Below, in pieces: positions 31,200 through 41,946 of a stretch of DNA of 64,000 bases. The translations under genes were made by a program, and so were the position numbers. Within the stretch, counting starts at the first letter, position 1. Every line of letters begins with the position of its first letter. The notes beneath the pieces are model-generated. The model was not told the DNA's origin. It worked only from the letters and a program-made list of their open reading frames with translations, and searched no databases. The stretch comes from Chamaea fasciata (lineage: Eukaryota; Chordata; Aves; Passeriformes; Sylviidae): contig JARCOQ010000076.1 in assembly GCA_029207755.1 (NCBI GenBank), positions 248,001-312,000 of the forward strand, read 5' to 3'.

Positions 31200-32690
31200 G
31201 GGGGAGGAAGGACAAGGACAGGATGGGATTTGCCTCCGTGTCACAGGGAAGGGGAAGGAGATCCCCCGTCTGCTCGGTGCCTGCCCTCCCCGGGCTGCTG
31301 GGAGTCCCAGGAACCCTTAAAGCTCCCCCCTCTTCTGTCTCCCCACCTACGGATACTGGGAGTGACTGGGCTTACACCGGGAGCAGCCACTTCCAGCACC
31401 GCGACTCCCGGACCCCCTTCCCGGCCATCCCGCCCCTCCAGCCCCTAACGGGGTCCCGGCAATCCCAGGGGTCCCCCCCCTCTCAGGGTCCCCGCTTTGC
31501 GGTTCTGGGCTCTCCTCTCTCTGGGCTCCCGCTCAGGGAAGCGGCGGCTCTCCCGGGCTCCCCAAACCCGGTGTTCCCCCGCCACCGCCGGGGCTCTGCC
31601 GACACCGGGACACCCCAAAAACACCTCCCGGGGAGCGCCCGATGTCCCCCCGAGGGGCATCTGCTGCTCGGCTTTGGAGCCCCGCGAGCTCCAAACATCC
31701 CCCCAACAAACCCCAAACCCAGGGACCCCCCGGGATATTTGGGGCGAGCTCCCCCTCCCCGCCCCCTGCGGGATGGGGGCGATGATCCCGGCGGTGCCGC
31801 CAGTTCAGGGAGCGCTGGAGCCGCCGCTCCCTCCGCTCGTCTTCTCCTCCCGCTCCTGCCGCCGCTGCGCCTCTTCCTCCCTCCCTCCTCCTCCTCCCCC
31901 GGGCCCGGGCCCGGCCTGGGAGGGCGGGGCCAAGGAAAGGGCGGGAACTGGGACGGGAAAGGGGCGGGGTCAGGGACAGGGCGGGAATCGTGAGGGGAAA
32001 GAGTCGGGGCGAAGGCGACGCGCGGTCCTAAAACCGCCCGGGTTCGCTTAAAATCACCAAAATGCGCCTAAATTTCTCCAAAAGAGCCTAAAATCCACCC
32101 TAACACGGATCAGGTTTGGCCTCAAATCACCCTAAGAGGCCTGCAATCCCCACAAAGTGGCCTAAAATCACCCAAAGGGCACTAAAAGCCACCCTATAGC
32201 CACAGGGTTCGGTCTAAAATCAGCCCGTTGGGGATAAAATCATCTAAAGGGGTCTAAAACCAACCAATGTCGTCTAAAATTGCCCAGACTGGTTTAAATC
32301 CACACAAAATGGCAAAAAATCCCCTTAAAACTCCTAAAAAGGGCGTAAAATCAACCCTGAAAAGACCTGGTTTGGCTTAAAATCAATGAAATGTACCTAA
32401 AGCCCACCCTAAAACCCACCAGATTTGGCCTAAAATCATCCAAAGGGGCCGAAAATCCACCCTAAACCTGCCCAGTTTGGCCTAAAATTACCCAAACCCG
32501 CCTAAAATCTCCGGGACTGGGACCGAGAGCGGGACCGAGAGCGGCAGCGGAACCAGCCCCGAGACTGGCACCGCCCAGGGACGGGGACTGAGAACGAGAT
32601 TGGCGCCGGGAGCGCTCCGGGACCAAGACCGGCACCGGGACCGGCACCGGGACCGGCACCGCCCGGAGACCGGGACTGAGACCGGCAAAA
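31200..32690. promoter_or_regulatory. Copy 2 of the GC-rich unit; likely promoter of the zinc-finger gene
   Basis: CpG-rich sequence upstream of the minus-strand zinc-finger gene. It shares long near-identical stretches with copy 1, including repeated GC boxes (gggcggggtc, gggcggggcc) at about 31920-31975. Continues into a cctaaaatcaccc repeat (32030-32510) and a short gaccggcaccg array (32515-32690). Confidence 0.6.
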
Positions 32691-32699
32691 AATGGCTCG

Positions 32700-34388
32700 A
32701 ACGGCACCAAAAACGCCCCTGAAGAGACCAAAAATGCCCGAAAAGGGACAGAACATGGCCACAAAATGGCCCCCAAATGACCCCAAACTGACTAGAAATG
32801 CCACTGAAATTACAAAATACGGCTGAAAATGACCCAAAGCGTGACCAAAAATGACCCAAGAGTGACAGAAAATTGCCCAAAATGCCGCAGGATGGGGGAG
32901 AGCCCGGAGACACAGAATTCCCAAAAAATTAAAAAAAAAATCCCCCCAAAATTGCATACAAAAGGAAAACTATAGAAAAAAACAAACTGAAAAAAGCCTC
33001 AAAATAGCTCAAAAAAGAAAAAAACCCAGAAAATGCCTGCAAAAATTCCAGTAATATTCCCAAAATTTCCCAGACTACCCAGAATTTCCCAAATTCCAAA
33101 AAATGTCCAAAAATTTCCCTAAACACCAACAAAAATCGCCCAGAAGATAAAAGAAAAAAACCAAAAAATCCAAATCCTAAAAATGTCCAGAAATATTTTA
33201 AAAACCCCCCAAACTCCCCAAAAATTCTCCAAAATTATCTAAAAATCCCCCAACTCCTCAGATTTCTCAAAATTCCCAACATATTCCCCAAAGCCCGCAA
33301 ACAGCAACAGAAAACACTCTAAAAATGCAAAAACACCACCCCAAAAGTCCTAAAAATACCTCAAAAATCCCCTCAAAATACACAAGACATCCCCCAAAAT
33401 GAAAAAAAATCCCTCCAAAATTCCCAAAAATCCCACGACCCCCTAGAACTGCCAAAATCCTTGAAAATTCACAGAAATTCCTACACTTGCTCTCAATGAA
33501 GTTGTGCAGCAGGCAGGACTTGCCCGTGCCGTGCTGCCACTCACCGAGAACTTGAAGAGGATATCTAGGAAAAAGAATTCCCCAAATTCCCAAGTTAGGA
33601 CCCAAAATTACCCAAAATTCCCACGCTTGGACAGGAAATTCCACAAGTTCCTACGTTTAGACCCAAAATTCCCCAAAATTCCTAACAGAGGCCCCAAAAT
33701 TAAAAAAAAAAAATCCCAATAGAGCGCCCAAAATTGCCCAATTTGGACCCCAAATTTCCAAGAATTAGCTGTACAGAGCCAAAAATTCACAAAAATTTCC
33801 TTTATGGGCCCCAAAACTCCACTATGGAGATGCCAAGACTCCCCCAGACCCCCTCACATCCCATGCAGAGAACCCCAGATCCCCTATAGGGTCCCCCAGG
33901 CGCCCCCGGACCCTCTATCGAGCCCCTACATATCCCCTCAGACCCCCCTGGGGACCTCCAGACCCCCCCAGACCCCCCAAATCCCCCACAGGGACCCACA
34001 GACACCCCCAGACCTCTCCGGACCCGCTACAGGCTCCCGCTGACCCCTAGAGATCCCCTACAGACCCCCCAACCCCCCAGAACGCCACAGAAACCCCCCA
34101 AATCCCCCACAGACACCCAGACCCCATTTAGGGACGCCCGGAGCCCCTTCACGGACCCCGCTGGACCCTCTACAGAGCCCCAGACCCCGATAGAGCCCCG
34201 AGACCCGCCCAGCCCCCTTTAGGGATCCCCAGACCGCCCCAAAGCCCCTACAGACCGCCCCAAATCTCCTGCAGATCCCCCACCAAATCCTCTAAGGAGA
34301 CTTCCAGGTCCTCTCAGACCCCTATAGATCCCCTAGAGATCCCCTAGAGATCCCCTATAGATCCCCTATAGATCCCCCATTCCCCCAC
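32700..34388. repeat. A/C-rich and ccccagacccc-type simple repeats around the RAB4 remnant
   Basis: 32700-33480 and 33570-33830 are degenerate ccaaaatt repeats. 33840-34380 is a cagacccccc family ending in gatcccctatagatccccta tandem units (34325-34375). Probably introns of the RAB4-like gene. Confidence 0.6.
33485..33564 (-). pseudogene. RAB4B: RAB4-like GTPase, exon 2 with P-loop, 1-bp frameshift
   Basis: Minus-strand exon after the acceptor ttctttttcctag (ends 33565). It reads ILFKFSVSGS, then shifts frame and reads GTGKSCLLHNFIESK, matching the RAB4 first beta strand and P-loop. One base is missing before the GTGKS codons. RAB4 proteins control early endosome recycling. Later exons (switch regions, G4/G5) were not found at lower coordinates; the zinc-finger unit lies there instead. 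RAB4B is favoured over RAB4A because of the GC-rich setting, but this is not secure. Confidence 0.75.
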
Positions 34389-34404
34389 CGCAGGTCTCGG
34401 ACAC
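34389..34404 (-). pseudogene. RAB4B: RAB4-like GTPase, exon 1 with GTG in place of the start codon
   Basis: Minus-strand codons read (GTG) S E T C, then a donor gtgggg. Spliced to exon 2 the phase is correct and gives SETCDILFKF, matching the RAB4 start SETYDFLFKF. The expected ATG is GTG at 34404-34402. Upstream, at about 34430-34445, is gccgccatctttg (YY1-like) and at about 34474 acgcatgcgct (NRF1-like), suggesting the original promoter. Confidence 0.65.
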
Positions 34405-34555
34405 GCCGGAGCCGGCTCGGGAGACCGGGAACAAAGATGGCGGCGCCCGGGAGAGCCACCTCTGGGTCGTCTACGCATGCGCTGAAGGAACGCGCCAACA
34501 GATAGGCGGGGCCCAAGGGAAGAGGGGCGTGGTCAATGAAGGGCGGGGAACGAAT

Positions 34556-35400
34556 GGAACGAGGCGGGGTCAGAGAAGGGGCGGGAACTGGGAGGGGAAA
34601 GGGGCGGGGTCCAGAAAACGGCGGGAATTCTGAGGGGGGGAATGGGCGGGGTCAAGGGAACGCGCGGTCCTAAAAGGGCCCGGTTTGGCTTAAAATCACC
34701 CAAAAGACCCTAAAATCTCCGGCACCGAGACCGAGACCAGCACCAGAAACGGCACCAGCACCAAGACCGAGACCGAATCCGGAACCGAGTCCGGCACCGC
34801 TCCAGGACCGGCACTGTGGGACCGACACCGAAACCGGCACCAGAACTGGTACCGGAACCAAGACTGAGACCGACACCGACACTGGGACCGGCGCCGGGAG
34901 CGCTTCGGAACCGGCACCGGCACCAGGACTGCTCCAGGACTGCGGCCAGAACCCAGACCGGGAGCGCTCCGGGACCGAGACCGAGACCGGCACCGGAACC
35001 AGCACCGAGACTGGCACCGCTCCGGGCCCAAGACTGGGATTGGCACTGGGAGCACTCCGGGACCAAAAACGGCACCGGCACCGCTCCGACACCGAGACTG
35101 AGACCAGGACTGAAACTGGAACCGGCACTGGCACCGAGACTGGCACCGCTCCGGGATCGAGATCGGCACCGCGACCGGAATCAGCACCGGGAGCGCTCCG
35201 GGACCGAGACTGAGACTGAGGCCGAAACAGGGACCGGGATCGGACCCGGAATCGCTCCGGGATCGGCTCCAGGATCGCTCCGGGACCGCCGCGTTCGCTG
35301 CGGGGAGTTTTGGCCGCGCCCCCGGGCGGGACTGGGAGGGACGGGGAGGTTGCCCTGGGCCGGGCGGGACCGCCTCGGTTCGCATCGTTCCGAGGCGGCC
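34556..35400. repeat. Copy 3 of the GC-rich unit with a GACCGAGACC array
   Basis: Contains gcggggtc GC boxes, gcgcggtcctaaaa, then a long array of accgagaccggcaccg-type hexamer-based repeats (34720-35270) and the block gcggggagttttggccgcgc. Each block has a partner in copy 1. Confidence 0.8.
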
Positions 35401-35490
35401 ACCCCGGTCCAGATGATCCCAGTCTCTATGGTTCTGATCCAGATGGTCCAGCCTGTGAAATCCCAGTCCATGTGATCCCAGTCCATGTGA

Positions 35491-35811
35491 TCAAGAACTC
35501 TCCAAGTTTGATTTACTATCAAACCACATCCCACCCACCCAGCCCCACACAATCCCGATCCCAACATCCGCCCACAAAAATATCCCCAAACCAACTGTTC
35601 CATTTAGAGTTGTAACCCGTTCATTCTTATCCCATCCCCACTCACGTGGACCACCATGATACCCTGAGGTTGCCAGGTTCAGGTGACGACTTCTGGGATG
35701 TGATTCTTGAGTACTGGTATATCTAACAGTGGCTTCAGACCACGGCCACTCAGCTGGCTCCTGGCCATGGGAGTGTGGCAGGATACAGAGAAGTATTAAT
35801 AATGTTAACAT
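35491..35811 (-). pseudogene. env: Endogenous retroviral env 5' remnant
   Basis: 106-residue open frame just after pol with an N-terminal hydrophobic stretch like a signal peptide (LTLLILLCILPHSHG). It ends near the point where retroviral sequence gives way to GC-rich unit sequence. No transmembrane subunit. Env identity rests on position and signal peptide. Confidence 0.5.
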
Positions 35812-35903
35812 GGTTATTTTGTTTTCATGTCACTTGAAGTGTCCCCTCGGAGTTCTCCTGCAATAGCAAAACACAGAAAAATCTGCCACCTAACGGCAGA
35901 ACA

Positions 35904-37720
35904 TTAAAACGATGGAATTATCCAGCGGGTATTTATCCGATGTTCTTTTCCTAAGGCATCAGATGCTATCCACGCAACTTTATTCAGAGAAGTTTTCAAC
36001 ACAAGTGGTACTTCTCCCATCGTAGGGAGGTCTACCAAAACAGGGTGTCCCGGGTCATGAACTGGATTTTCGGGATCATTTGGTCCTCTTTGTGAGGAGA
36101 TTAAGCTCAGAGGATTTGGGCAAAAAGCAGTAATTTTGGGGCACCCATTTACCCTCCATCTTTCATTTTCACTTTGCACCGCTTTATGCAACCGGCCATC
36201 CCAGCCTCCCTCTTGTGGTTTCAGAAGTCGTTTTAAAAGACCGTTTGTCCTTTCTACAATTCTGTTAGCTTGAGGGTAATAGGGAGTGTGAAAAGACCAT
36301 TTTATCCCTTCACCTTTTGCCCATTCCTGTACTACTTTAGCAGTAAAGTGTGACCCATTATCAGATTGAATTTCCTGTGGTTTTGGGAAAGTCCCGAACC
36401 ATATCTGCAATGCTTTAACAGTGTTTTCCCCTGTAGCCCTTTTAAATGCCTCGGCTTGAACTGATCCAGATGTAATCTCAACCCCCACTAACACAAAATG
36501 TTTACCTCCTGATTGCTTAAAGGGACCCATGTAATCTACCTGCCATGCATCCCATAAGCCTTTACCTGTCCTCAAGTGTAGTGGGTCATCCTCTAAAGGA
36601 TGTCTTTCTAGCCGTTTGCGACACTGCTCACAGGCTGAAATGCAGGTGTTACACATTTCTCTGGTAACGGGCCAAGCCCGGGCATGAGCTTCCTTGGATA
36701 AATCTTTTGTACCCGTGTGTTGTCGTTTTACATGCAGCCATTCTAATAAGTGCTCCCAATCTTCAGTGATTTCATCCTTTTTCAGAGGACTTAATTTTGC
36801 TAATTCATCAGCTCTGTTATTCCATTCTCCGGCTGGATTATCATCTGTCTGGTGAGAGGCTACCCACCCTACAGCAAAATTCCCTTGACTTGCAATTTGT
36901 AAAATTTCTTGCCACTTTTCTTTCTGCCACACTGAAATTCTGTTAACTTCCCAATCATTCTGTTGCCAGAAAGGCAGCCATTCAGTGCAGCCCTTATATA
37001 CAGCATAGGAGTCAGTGTAAATACAGACAAGAGAGGTGTTTTGTGCCTCCCTCTGGAAAACACTCCAAACAGCTCTAAGTTCCCCAATTCGGGCACTGCC
37101 TTCCCCTTCTGTAATGATCCGCTCTCCAGAAGAAGTGTGCAATGCTACAGCTCTGTATTTCCACACTTTTCCTTCACGCTTAGCTGAGGCCTCAGTAAAC
37201 CATGAATGTGCTGTTTGCTCAGGGGAGAAGGGAGGGGCTATTTTAAGAACTGAGGCAGGTTTGTCTTGGCTGCTGTTCAGATTCTCTGTGTCTTGTATTG
37301 GTAAATTTTTCACAGCGCCTTCAGTAATTGAAAAGATGTTATTAGAATGCTCTATTTGTGCATACCATTTCCTTACTGAGGCTCGTTGTGCTACCCCTTC
37401 AGGAGGTGGAGTCCCTGTGATCACTATTTTAATGACTTTAAAGGGACCTCTCAACACAATTGGTTGTTTTCTTGTGATTTTTTTACTTCTATGAGAGCTT
37501 GGGTAACAACAAATAAGCCTTTCTCCCAAGTTGTATATCTTTTTTCAGCATCTTTCAAGCCACGGGAGTAGAAGCTAACGGGTCTGATTGGGCCTTCAGG
37601 ACCCCTCTGCCATATATGTACTGACAATCCTGAGGTAGCAAATCCCCATTCTACCTGAAAAGGATCTGCTGGGTGGATAGGGCCTAGGGCCTGATGAGCT
37701 GTGGCTTCAAAAATCAACAA
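35904..37720 (-). pseudogene. pol: Endogenous retroviral RT thumb, RNase H and integrase, broken
   Basis: Two overlapping frames: 37720-37451 (connection region) and 37529-35904 (541 residues), separated by a frameshift near 37490. The second has RNase H motifs (YTDS, ASHQ-like, NNRADEL), then the integrase HHCC region, first Asp in QVDYMG, second in SDNGSHF, and Glu in VERTNG. Domain set and order are complete; the reading frame is not. Confidence 0.82.
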
Positions 37721-38982
37721 TTGTAATGCTTCTTCCTGAGAAGGGCTCCAGTCCCATTTTGTCCCTTTCTCAACAAATCATCAAGAGGTCTGGCAATAAT
37801 TGAAAAATCTGGAATGTGTTTTCTCCAAAATACCAACAGTCCTAGAGCTTGCTGGAGTTCTTTTCTAGATTCGGGCATCTTGATTTGATCTAAAGAAGTT
37901 AGGGTGTCTGGTGGGATGCATGTCATACCTCCTTTCCACCAGATGCCTAAAAATTTCACTTCTTGAGAAGGTTTTTGTATTTTTTCTGAGGGGATCTGCA
38001 AACCAAGGCTTTCTAAGTGGGAAATTATTTTCTGTTGAACATCCTCCACTACTTCTTTTTCTTCCCCTCCCACTAAAATATCATCTATGGACTGGTAAAC
38101 AGCTACAGTGTCAGGTTTAGATAGTTCTTCTAATTCTTGGGCTAAAGCATGGTGGGCTAAAGTGGGGGAGTGTCGCTACCCTTGGGGTAGACGTGTGAAG
38201 GTATATTGCTGTCCCTCCCATGTAAAGGCAAAACGGTCCCTATCTTCTTGTTGTATGGGTATCATCAAAAACATGTCTTTAACATCTATTGTTGCCATAA
38301 TGGAGTGAGCTTTTTCCTGAATTGATATTATTAATTCAGCTGTATTTGGGACCGCTGCTGTAAGAGGGTCTGTGTTGGCATTAAACCGTCTGTAATCAAC
38401 TGTCAGTCTCCACTTTCCATTGGGTTTTTTAACTGGCCAGATTGGTGAGTTAAAAGGGCTGTGAGTGTTAACAATTACTCCTTGATCTTTCAATTCCTGA
38501 ATGACTGGCTTGATGCCATCTTTAGCACCAGAGGGTAAAGGATATTGTTTCACAGAAGTGATTTTGCTGAACGGTAGGGAAGGAGCTGTTTGTAGCAGCC
38601 TGATGTTAAGGCTGGGAGCTCCGAAAGACCAGAGAAAGCCTTCTGAGTCTTCCCATTGTCTCCCAGCAAGTATATCCATCCCTAACAAACTGTCAGGAAT
38701 GTTTCCAATGGCCATTTGGACAGCTATTGGGTTGTCTTCTCCGGGCAGTGTGAGTTTTACTAGAGCGATACTCATAGACTCTGTAGTTCCTAGGGCATTT
38801 AAAACACAACATGGTTTTTTGCTGGGAACAAGCCCACACTTTTGGGCGTGTGTGATTTTCAATGCACTGATTTGGGCCCCTGTGTCCACAACAAAAGTTA
38901 TTAATATTTGTTTGGGGCCAACTATTGCTGTAATCAATATGTCCCCTGTTCTCGGGTCCTTTGTGAGCTTCCTCAAAAACAT
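37714..38982 (-). pseudogene. pol: Endogenous retroviral protease and reverse transcriptase, broken
   Basis: Starts in a different frame from gag. It has a protease active-site motif DTGAQ near residue 33, a flap region, then the reverse transcriptase palm start with VDYRRFN and a downstream catalytic pair in SIDDIL. One in-frame stop at about 38176 interrupts the reverse transcriptase; the frame then continues to a frameshift near 37720. Confidence 0.82.
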
Positions 38983-39023
38983 CCAGTCTCCGTTTCTTCG
39001 CTCACTATCGAGAAACGGAGTTT

Positions 39024-40598
39024 CTAGTTTAAAGGAGGTTGGTGTGTTTCACTTCCCTGAAGCGGGGAGAGAGCATGCTGTGTCTCATTGCTTAAAACCT
39101 GTGTTGGGGAATGTTGTGGCTGGTTGCCCAAGGCTTGTGGAAGAGGAGGTGCACTGGGTTGTTGGTTGGATGATTCCAACACAATAGGTTTGGGACAGGG
39201 CCAATTGGAAATTATTTTAGCCAATTTATCATACGGCAATTTATCCATTACTTCTCGTGGAACTCCCCTTTTCAGCCCTAGCAACCACAGCTGCTGCCGG
39301 CTGGAAATTTGTTTTCCCTTTTCTGGTTTTTCATTAGGAGAAGCAATGTGCCTGACTCCTCTGGGTTTTTGTGGTTTGTCCTCTGAGTACTTCACTGGTC
39401 CATATTTTCTACTGTAACTTATTAACTCCTCTGCTACCTCACTCCATGTCCAAAGTTTATAACTGCTGTTAGATTGTGTGCTAGGAGTTGTAAAAGGTGA
39501 GGAGTCAGTGGAGTCAGTGGAACCAGTTTGATCTCTTGTGTGTCCGAGAAACCTTTCAAGTCTATCTACTGAAGCGATAGATGCTATTGTTTTTGGAAGA
39601 AAAATTGCTGTTGGTTTAAGAGACTCTGGCAAACCTCGAATGAGGGGGGTCATAATCTCAGGTTTGACAGGCTGTTGCATTGGTGACTCACAGCCAGAGA
39701 TTAATTTTCTTTCCTGTATCATTTGCAAGCATGCAGCTTTGTGTATGTTTTCTAGGAGTTGGTCTGAGGTGCCGACTATTGCCAGAGGGTCGCCCGTCTC
39801 TAGGGGGTTTAACCCCCCTGCCCAGTGAGCTGCACACTGTGTCAGGGACCATGGAGCATGTGTGTTTCCTGTTGTTAAGAAAACTCCATGTCCCCAGTAG
39901 CCACTTGCTTCTTGTTCACTTAATTTAATTTGGTCGCCCCCTGTGAGGGAAACTCTGAAAACATACTCCGTCTCTGATTCACTAGGGAGGCGGGAGTATT
40001 CTTTCTTTAATTTAGCTAATTCAGTGGCTGTGTATGGTATTTCTTTGGTGGTTATGTGGGGATCATGATCCTCTTCATTTATATAATTATATTCTGTTTT
40101 GATGAGAGGTCTCAAGTTGGAGCAACAGTGTTCCCCACAATTTTGCATGTGTACTAATTCTTTCTGAGGGTATATTTGTTTAATGTTGTATGTCTCCTTT
40201 CCTTCTATTTCTGTGGGTGAATCTACAGATTTTAAGTTTTTGCTTCGCTCTTCTGCAAGAGAAATCTGCAGCAAATAATTCTGATTTCTTTCCTGTTCTA
40301 ATTGTTTTTGCAAAGCTTCTACCAAATTCTGCAGGGATTCTATGACTGCTTTTTCTTCACTCACCCGCTCAAAACGGGTCTCTATGGCTGCTGAAAGACA
40401 GGCCCCCAAAACTGAGCAAAGAATGGTTTTATTTCTGCCCAGTTTGTATCTAGCATCATGTTGCAAAGAATATATTCTATCTACAATGTTTTCAAAGTTA
40501 AACCAATTATTCTGTGCCCACCTTTCTCCATCTGGAGAAGGTCTAGCACTATGTTTTGCTAGCAAAGCATAAAATGCATTCTTATCTTTTTCACTCAT
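39024..40598 (-). CDS. gag: Endogenous retroviral Gag, intact open frame
   Basis: 524-residue open frame starting at ATG 40598, about 410 bp after the primer-binding site. It has an N-terminal predicted coiled coil rich in Glu/Gln/Lys (residues about 75-120) and a central capsid-like part. No CCHC zinc knuckle is visible. Called Gag by position and by the following protease-polymerase; sequence resemblance is weak. Confidence 0.7.
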   Translation of the reverse strand: MSEKDKNAFYALLAKHSARPSPDGERWAQNNWFNFENIVDRIYSLQHDARYKLGRNKTILCSVLGACLSAAIETRFERVSEEKAVIESLQNLVEALQKQLEQERNQNYLLQISLAEERSKNLKSVDSPTEIEGKETYNIKQIYPQKELVHMQNCGEHCCSNLRPLIKTEYNYINEEDHDPHITTKEIPYTATELAKLKKEYSRLPSESETEYVFRVSLTGGDQIKLSEQEASGYWGHGVFLTTGNTHAPWSLTQCAAHWAGGLNPLETGDPLAIVGTSDQLLENIHKAACLQMIQERKLISGCESPMQQPVKPEIMTPLIRGLPESLKPTAIFLPKTIASIASVDRLERFLGHTRDQTGSTDSTDSSPFTTPSTQSNSSYKLWTWSEVAEELISYSRKYGPVKYSEDKPQKPRGVRHIASPNEKPEKGKQISSRQQLWLLGLKRGVPREVMDKLPYDKLAKIISNWPCPKPIVLESSNQQPSAPPLPQALGNQPQHSPTQVLSNETQHALSPLQGSETHQPPLN

Positions 40599-41009
40599 TT
40601 TGTGCAGGGACCAAAACCACTCTCAGGGAGGTACGCTTAAAGTTACACCAAAGGCACAGCTAAAACTGTGTTTCCCTTCACTTCCCTGGAATGGGCGAGG
40701 AGACCAAAACTGCCTGGGAGGTTCACCTTAGTTCCAAAGAGTTGTCTCCTCAACTACACCAAGCAGCCCAAAACACAAAAAAAAACAAAACCTAACTACA
40801 GTCCCATCTTTTGCACAATGAGATCCTTTTGTGAAATCCTGATGACAGGGAGTGCTATACGCCTGGGTGTATACAGTTTGCGGGAATTTTCCCTGACCCC
40901 CCTTGCTTTCTAACAGCGCTCACCGAAGTGGCGTGCTAGGTGCGGCTGAGACGAGGGTCCTTCCCCTGTTACAAGCTATACAAAACCCGCAACCCCTCTG
41001 TCCATCAAG

Positions 41010-41027
41010 ATCCTGTCCGTGACGCCA
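41010..41027 (-). other. Retroviral primer-binding site
   Basis: TGGCGTCACGGACAGGAT lies six bases after the LTR end, the position and TGG start typical of a tRNA primer-binding site. The tRNA is not assigned. Confidence 0.7.
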
Positions 41028-41033
41028 ATTTAA

Positions 41034-41708
41034 TGTCACGATCCGCTCACACAAGCGGGGTTCGTGATGGTTCGTTTTAGGGATCTCAGAGCGCAAAAGA
41101 CACAGCGGGGGACAAACTCAGTTTACTCAATCACAAATGCACCTTTATTTAGTGCCAACAAATGCCATAGTGGGGAGAGAAAAAGAGAATAGTTAGAAAA
41201 ACAGAAAAGAGGGGAAGGGGATTATAGCTACCAACATGGAGGGTCGAGTCCTCGAGGCTTTTGAAGATGCCTATAGACGCAATCTTCTCCAGTGGGGAGA
41301 TCTCAAAAGTGAGCGGGAGTCTCCAGGGTTTTTATAGTCCTCTCCGAAGCGACAGGCAGTTGGCCAAACAGCTGGGGGAAATCACTGCAGTGTGTTCATT
41401 CAGAGAACCCAGAACAAGTCGGTCGTCAGCAGGTACAGTGTCAACCAGTCCAAGTCAGCAGGTGCAGTGTCAGCAGGCGCGGTCACTTCACCGTGACTTG
41501 CCCATTGTTTCTGCTCAGGTTCTGATGTTCCGATATGGGTGCTGGGTTTTTCCATCGAACACACCTGCAGGCAGCACTTGGCCAACATCCCACCTCAGCC
41601 AGGCCAGAACTCCTGTGTTGAGATTTTCAAGTCCCTTTTAGGGGTTTCAGTCTCTGTCCTTGACGATGGTCGTGAGGCAGATGAGGGATCTTCGGACCGT
41701 CTCTTACA
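41034..41708 (-). repeat. 5' LTR of the endogenous retrovirus (675 bp)
   Basis: Begins TGTAAGAGACGG at 41708 and ends GATCGTGACA at 41034, so it has TG...CA ends. Contains a TATA box (ctataaaaacc near 41335) and AATAAA near 41134, giving the expected U3-R-U5 order. It directly follows the CCAGTATAAACCAGT repeat downstream of MRPL52. Confidence 0.85.
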
Positions 41709-41714
41709 ACCAGT

Positions 41715-41935
41715 GACCCCCAAATCCACTCCCAGTCCATCCCAGTATAAACCAGTGACCCCAAACCCGCTCCCAGTCCATCCCAGTATAAACCAGTAAC
41801 CCCAAACCCACTCCCAGTCCCTCCCAGTATAAACCAGTGACCCCAAACCCACTCCCAGTCCATCCCAGTATAAACCAGTGACCCCAAACCCACTCCCAGT
41901 CCATCCCAGTATAAACCAGTGCCCCCCAGTCCCCG
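41715..41935. repeat. CCCAGTATAAACCAGT tandem repeat
   Basis: About five units of cccactcccagtccatccca followed by gtataaaccagtgacccca, period about 44 bp. The motif ccagtataaaccagt also occurs in MRPL52 intron 4 and, inverted, at 15.1-15.3 kb. Confidence 0.9.
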
Positions 41936-41946
41936 TCCCAGTGCCC

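Larger units (their letters stand above)
35491..41708 (-). mobile_element. Truncated endogenous retrovirus, 5' LTR-gag-pro-pol-env remnant
   Basis: Minus-strand provirus in the order 5' LTR, primer-binding site, gag, protease, reverse transcriptase, RNase H, integrase, and the start of env. The 3' LTR is absent: nothing near 35.5 kb resembles the 5' LTR, so the element is cut inside env. Pol resembles ERV-L-like (class III) elements by its RNase H and integrase segments, an inference only. Gag is a single open frame; pol is broken by one nonsense codon and two frameshifts. An old, non-functional copy. Confidence 0.88.

Noticed and set aside
34435..34505. Plus-strand short frame starting ATGGCGGCGCCCGG
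   Set aside because: Only 22 codons; the context is better explained as the YY1-like promoter site of the minus-strand RAB4-like gene.
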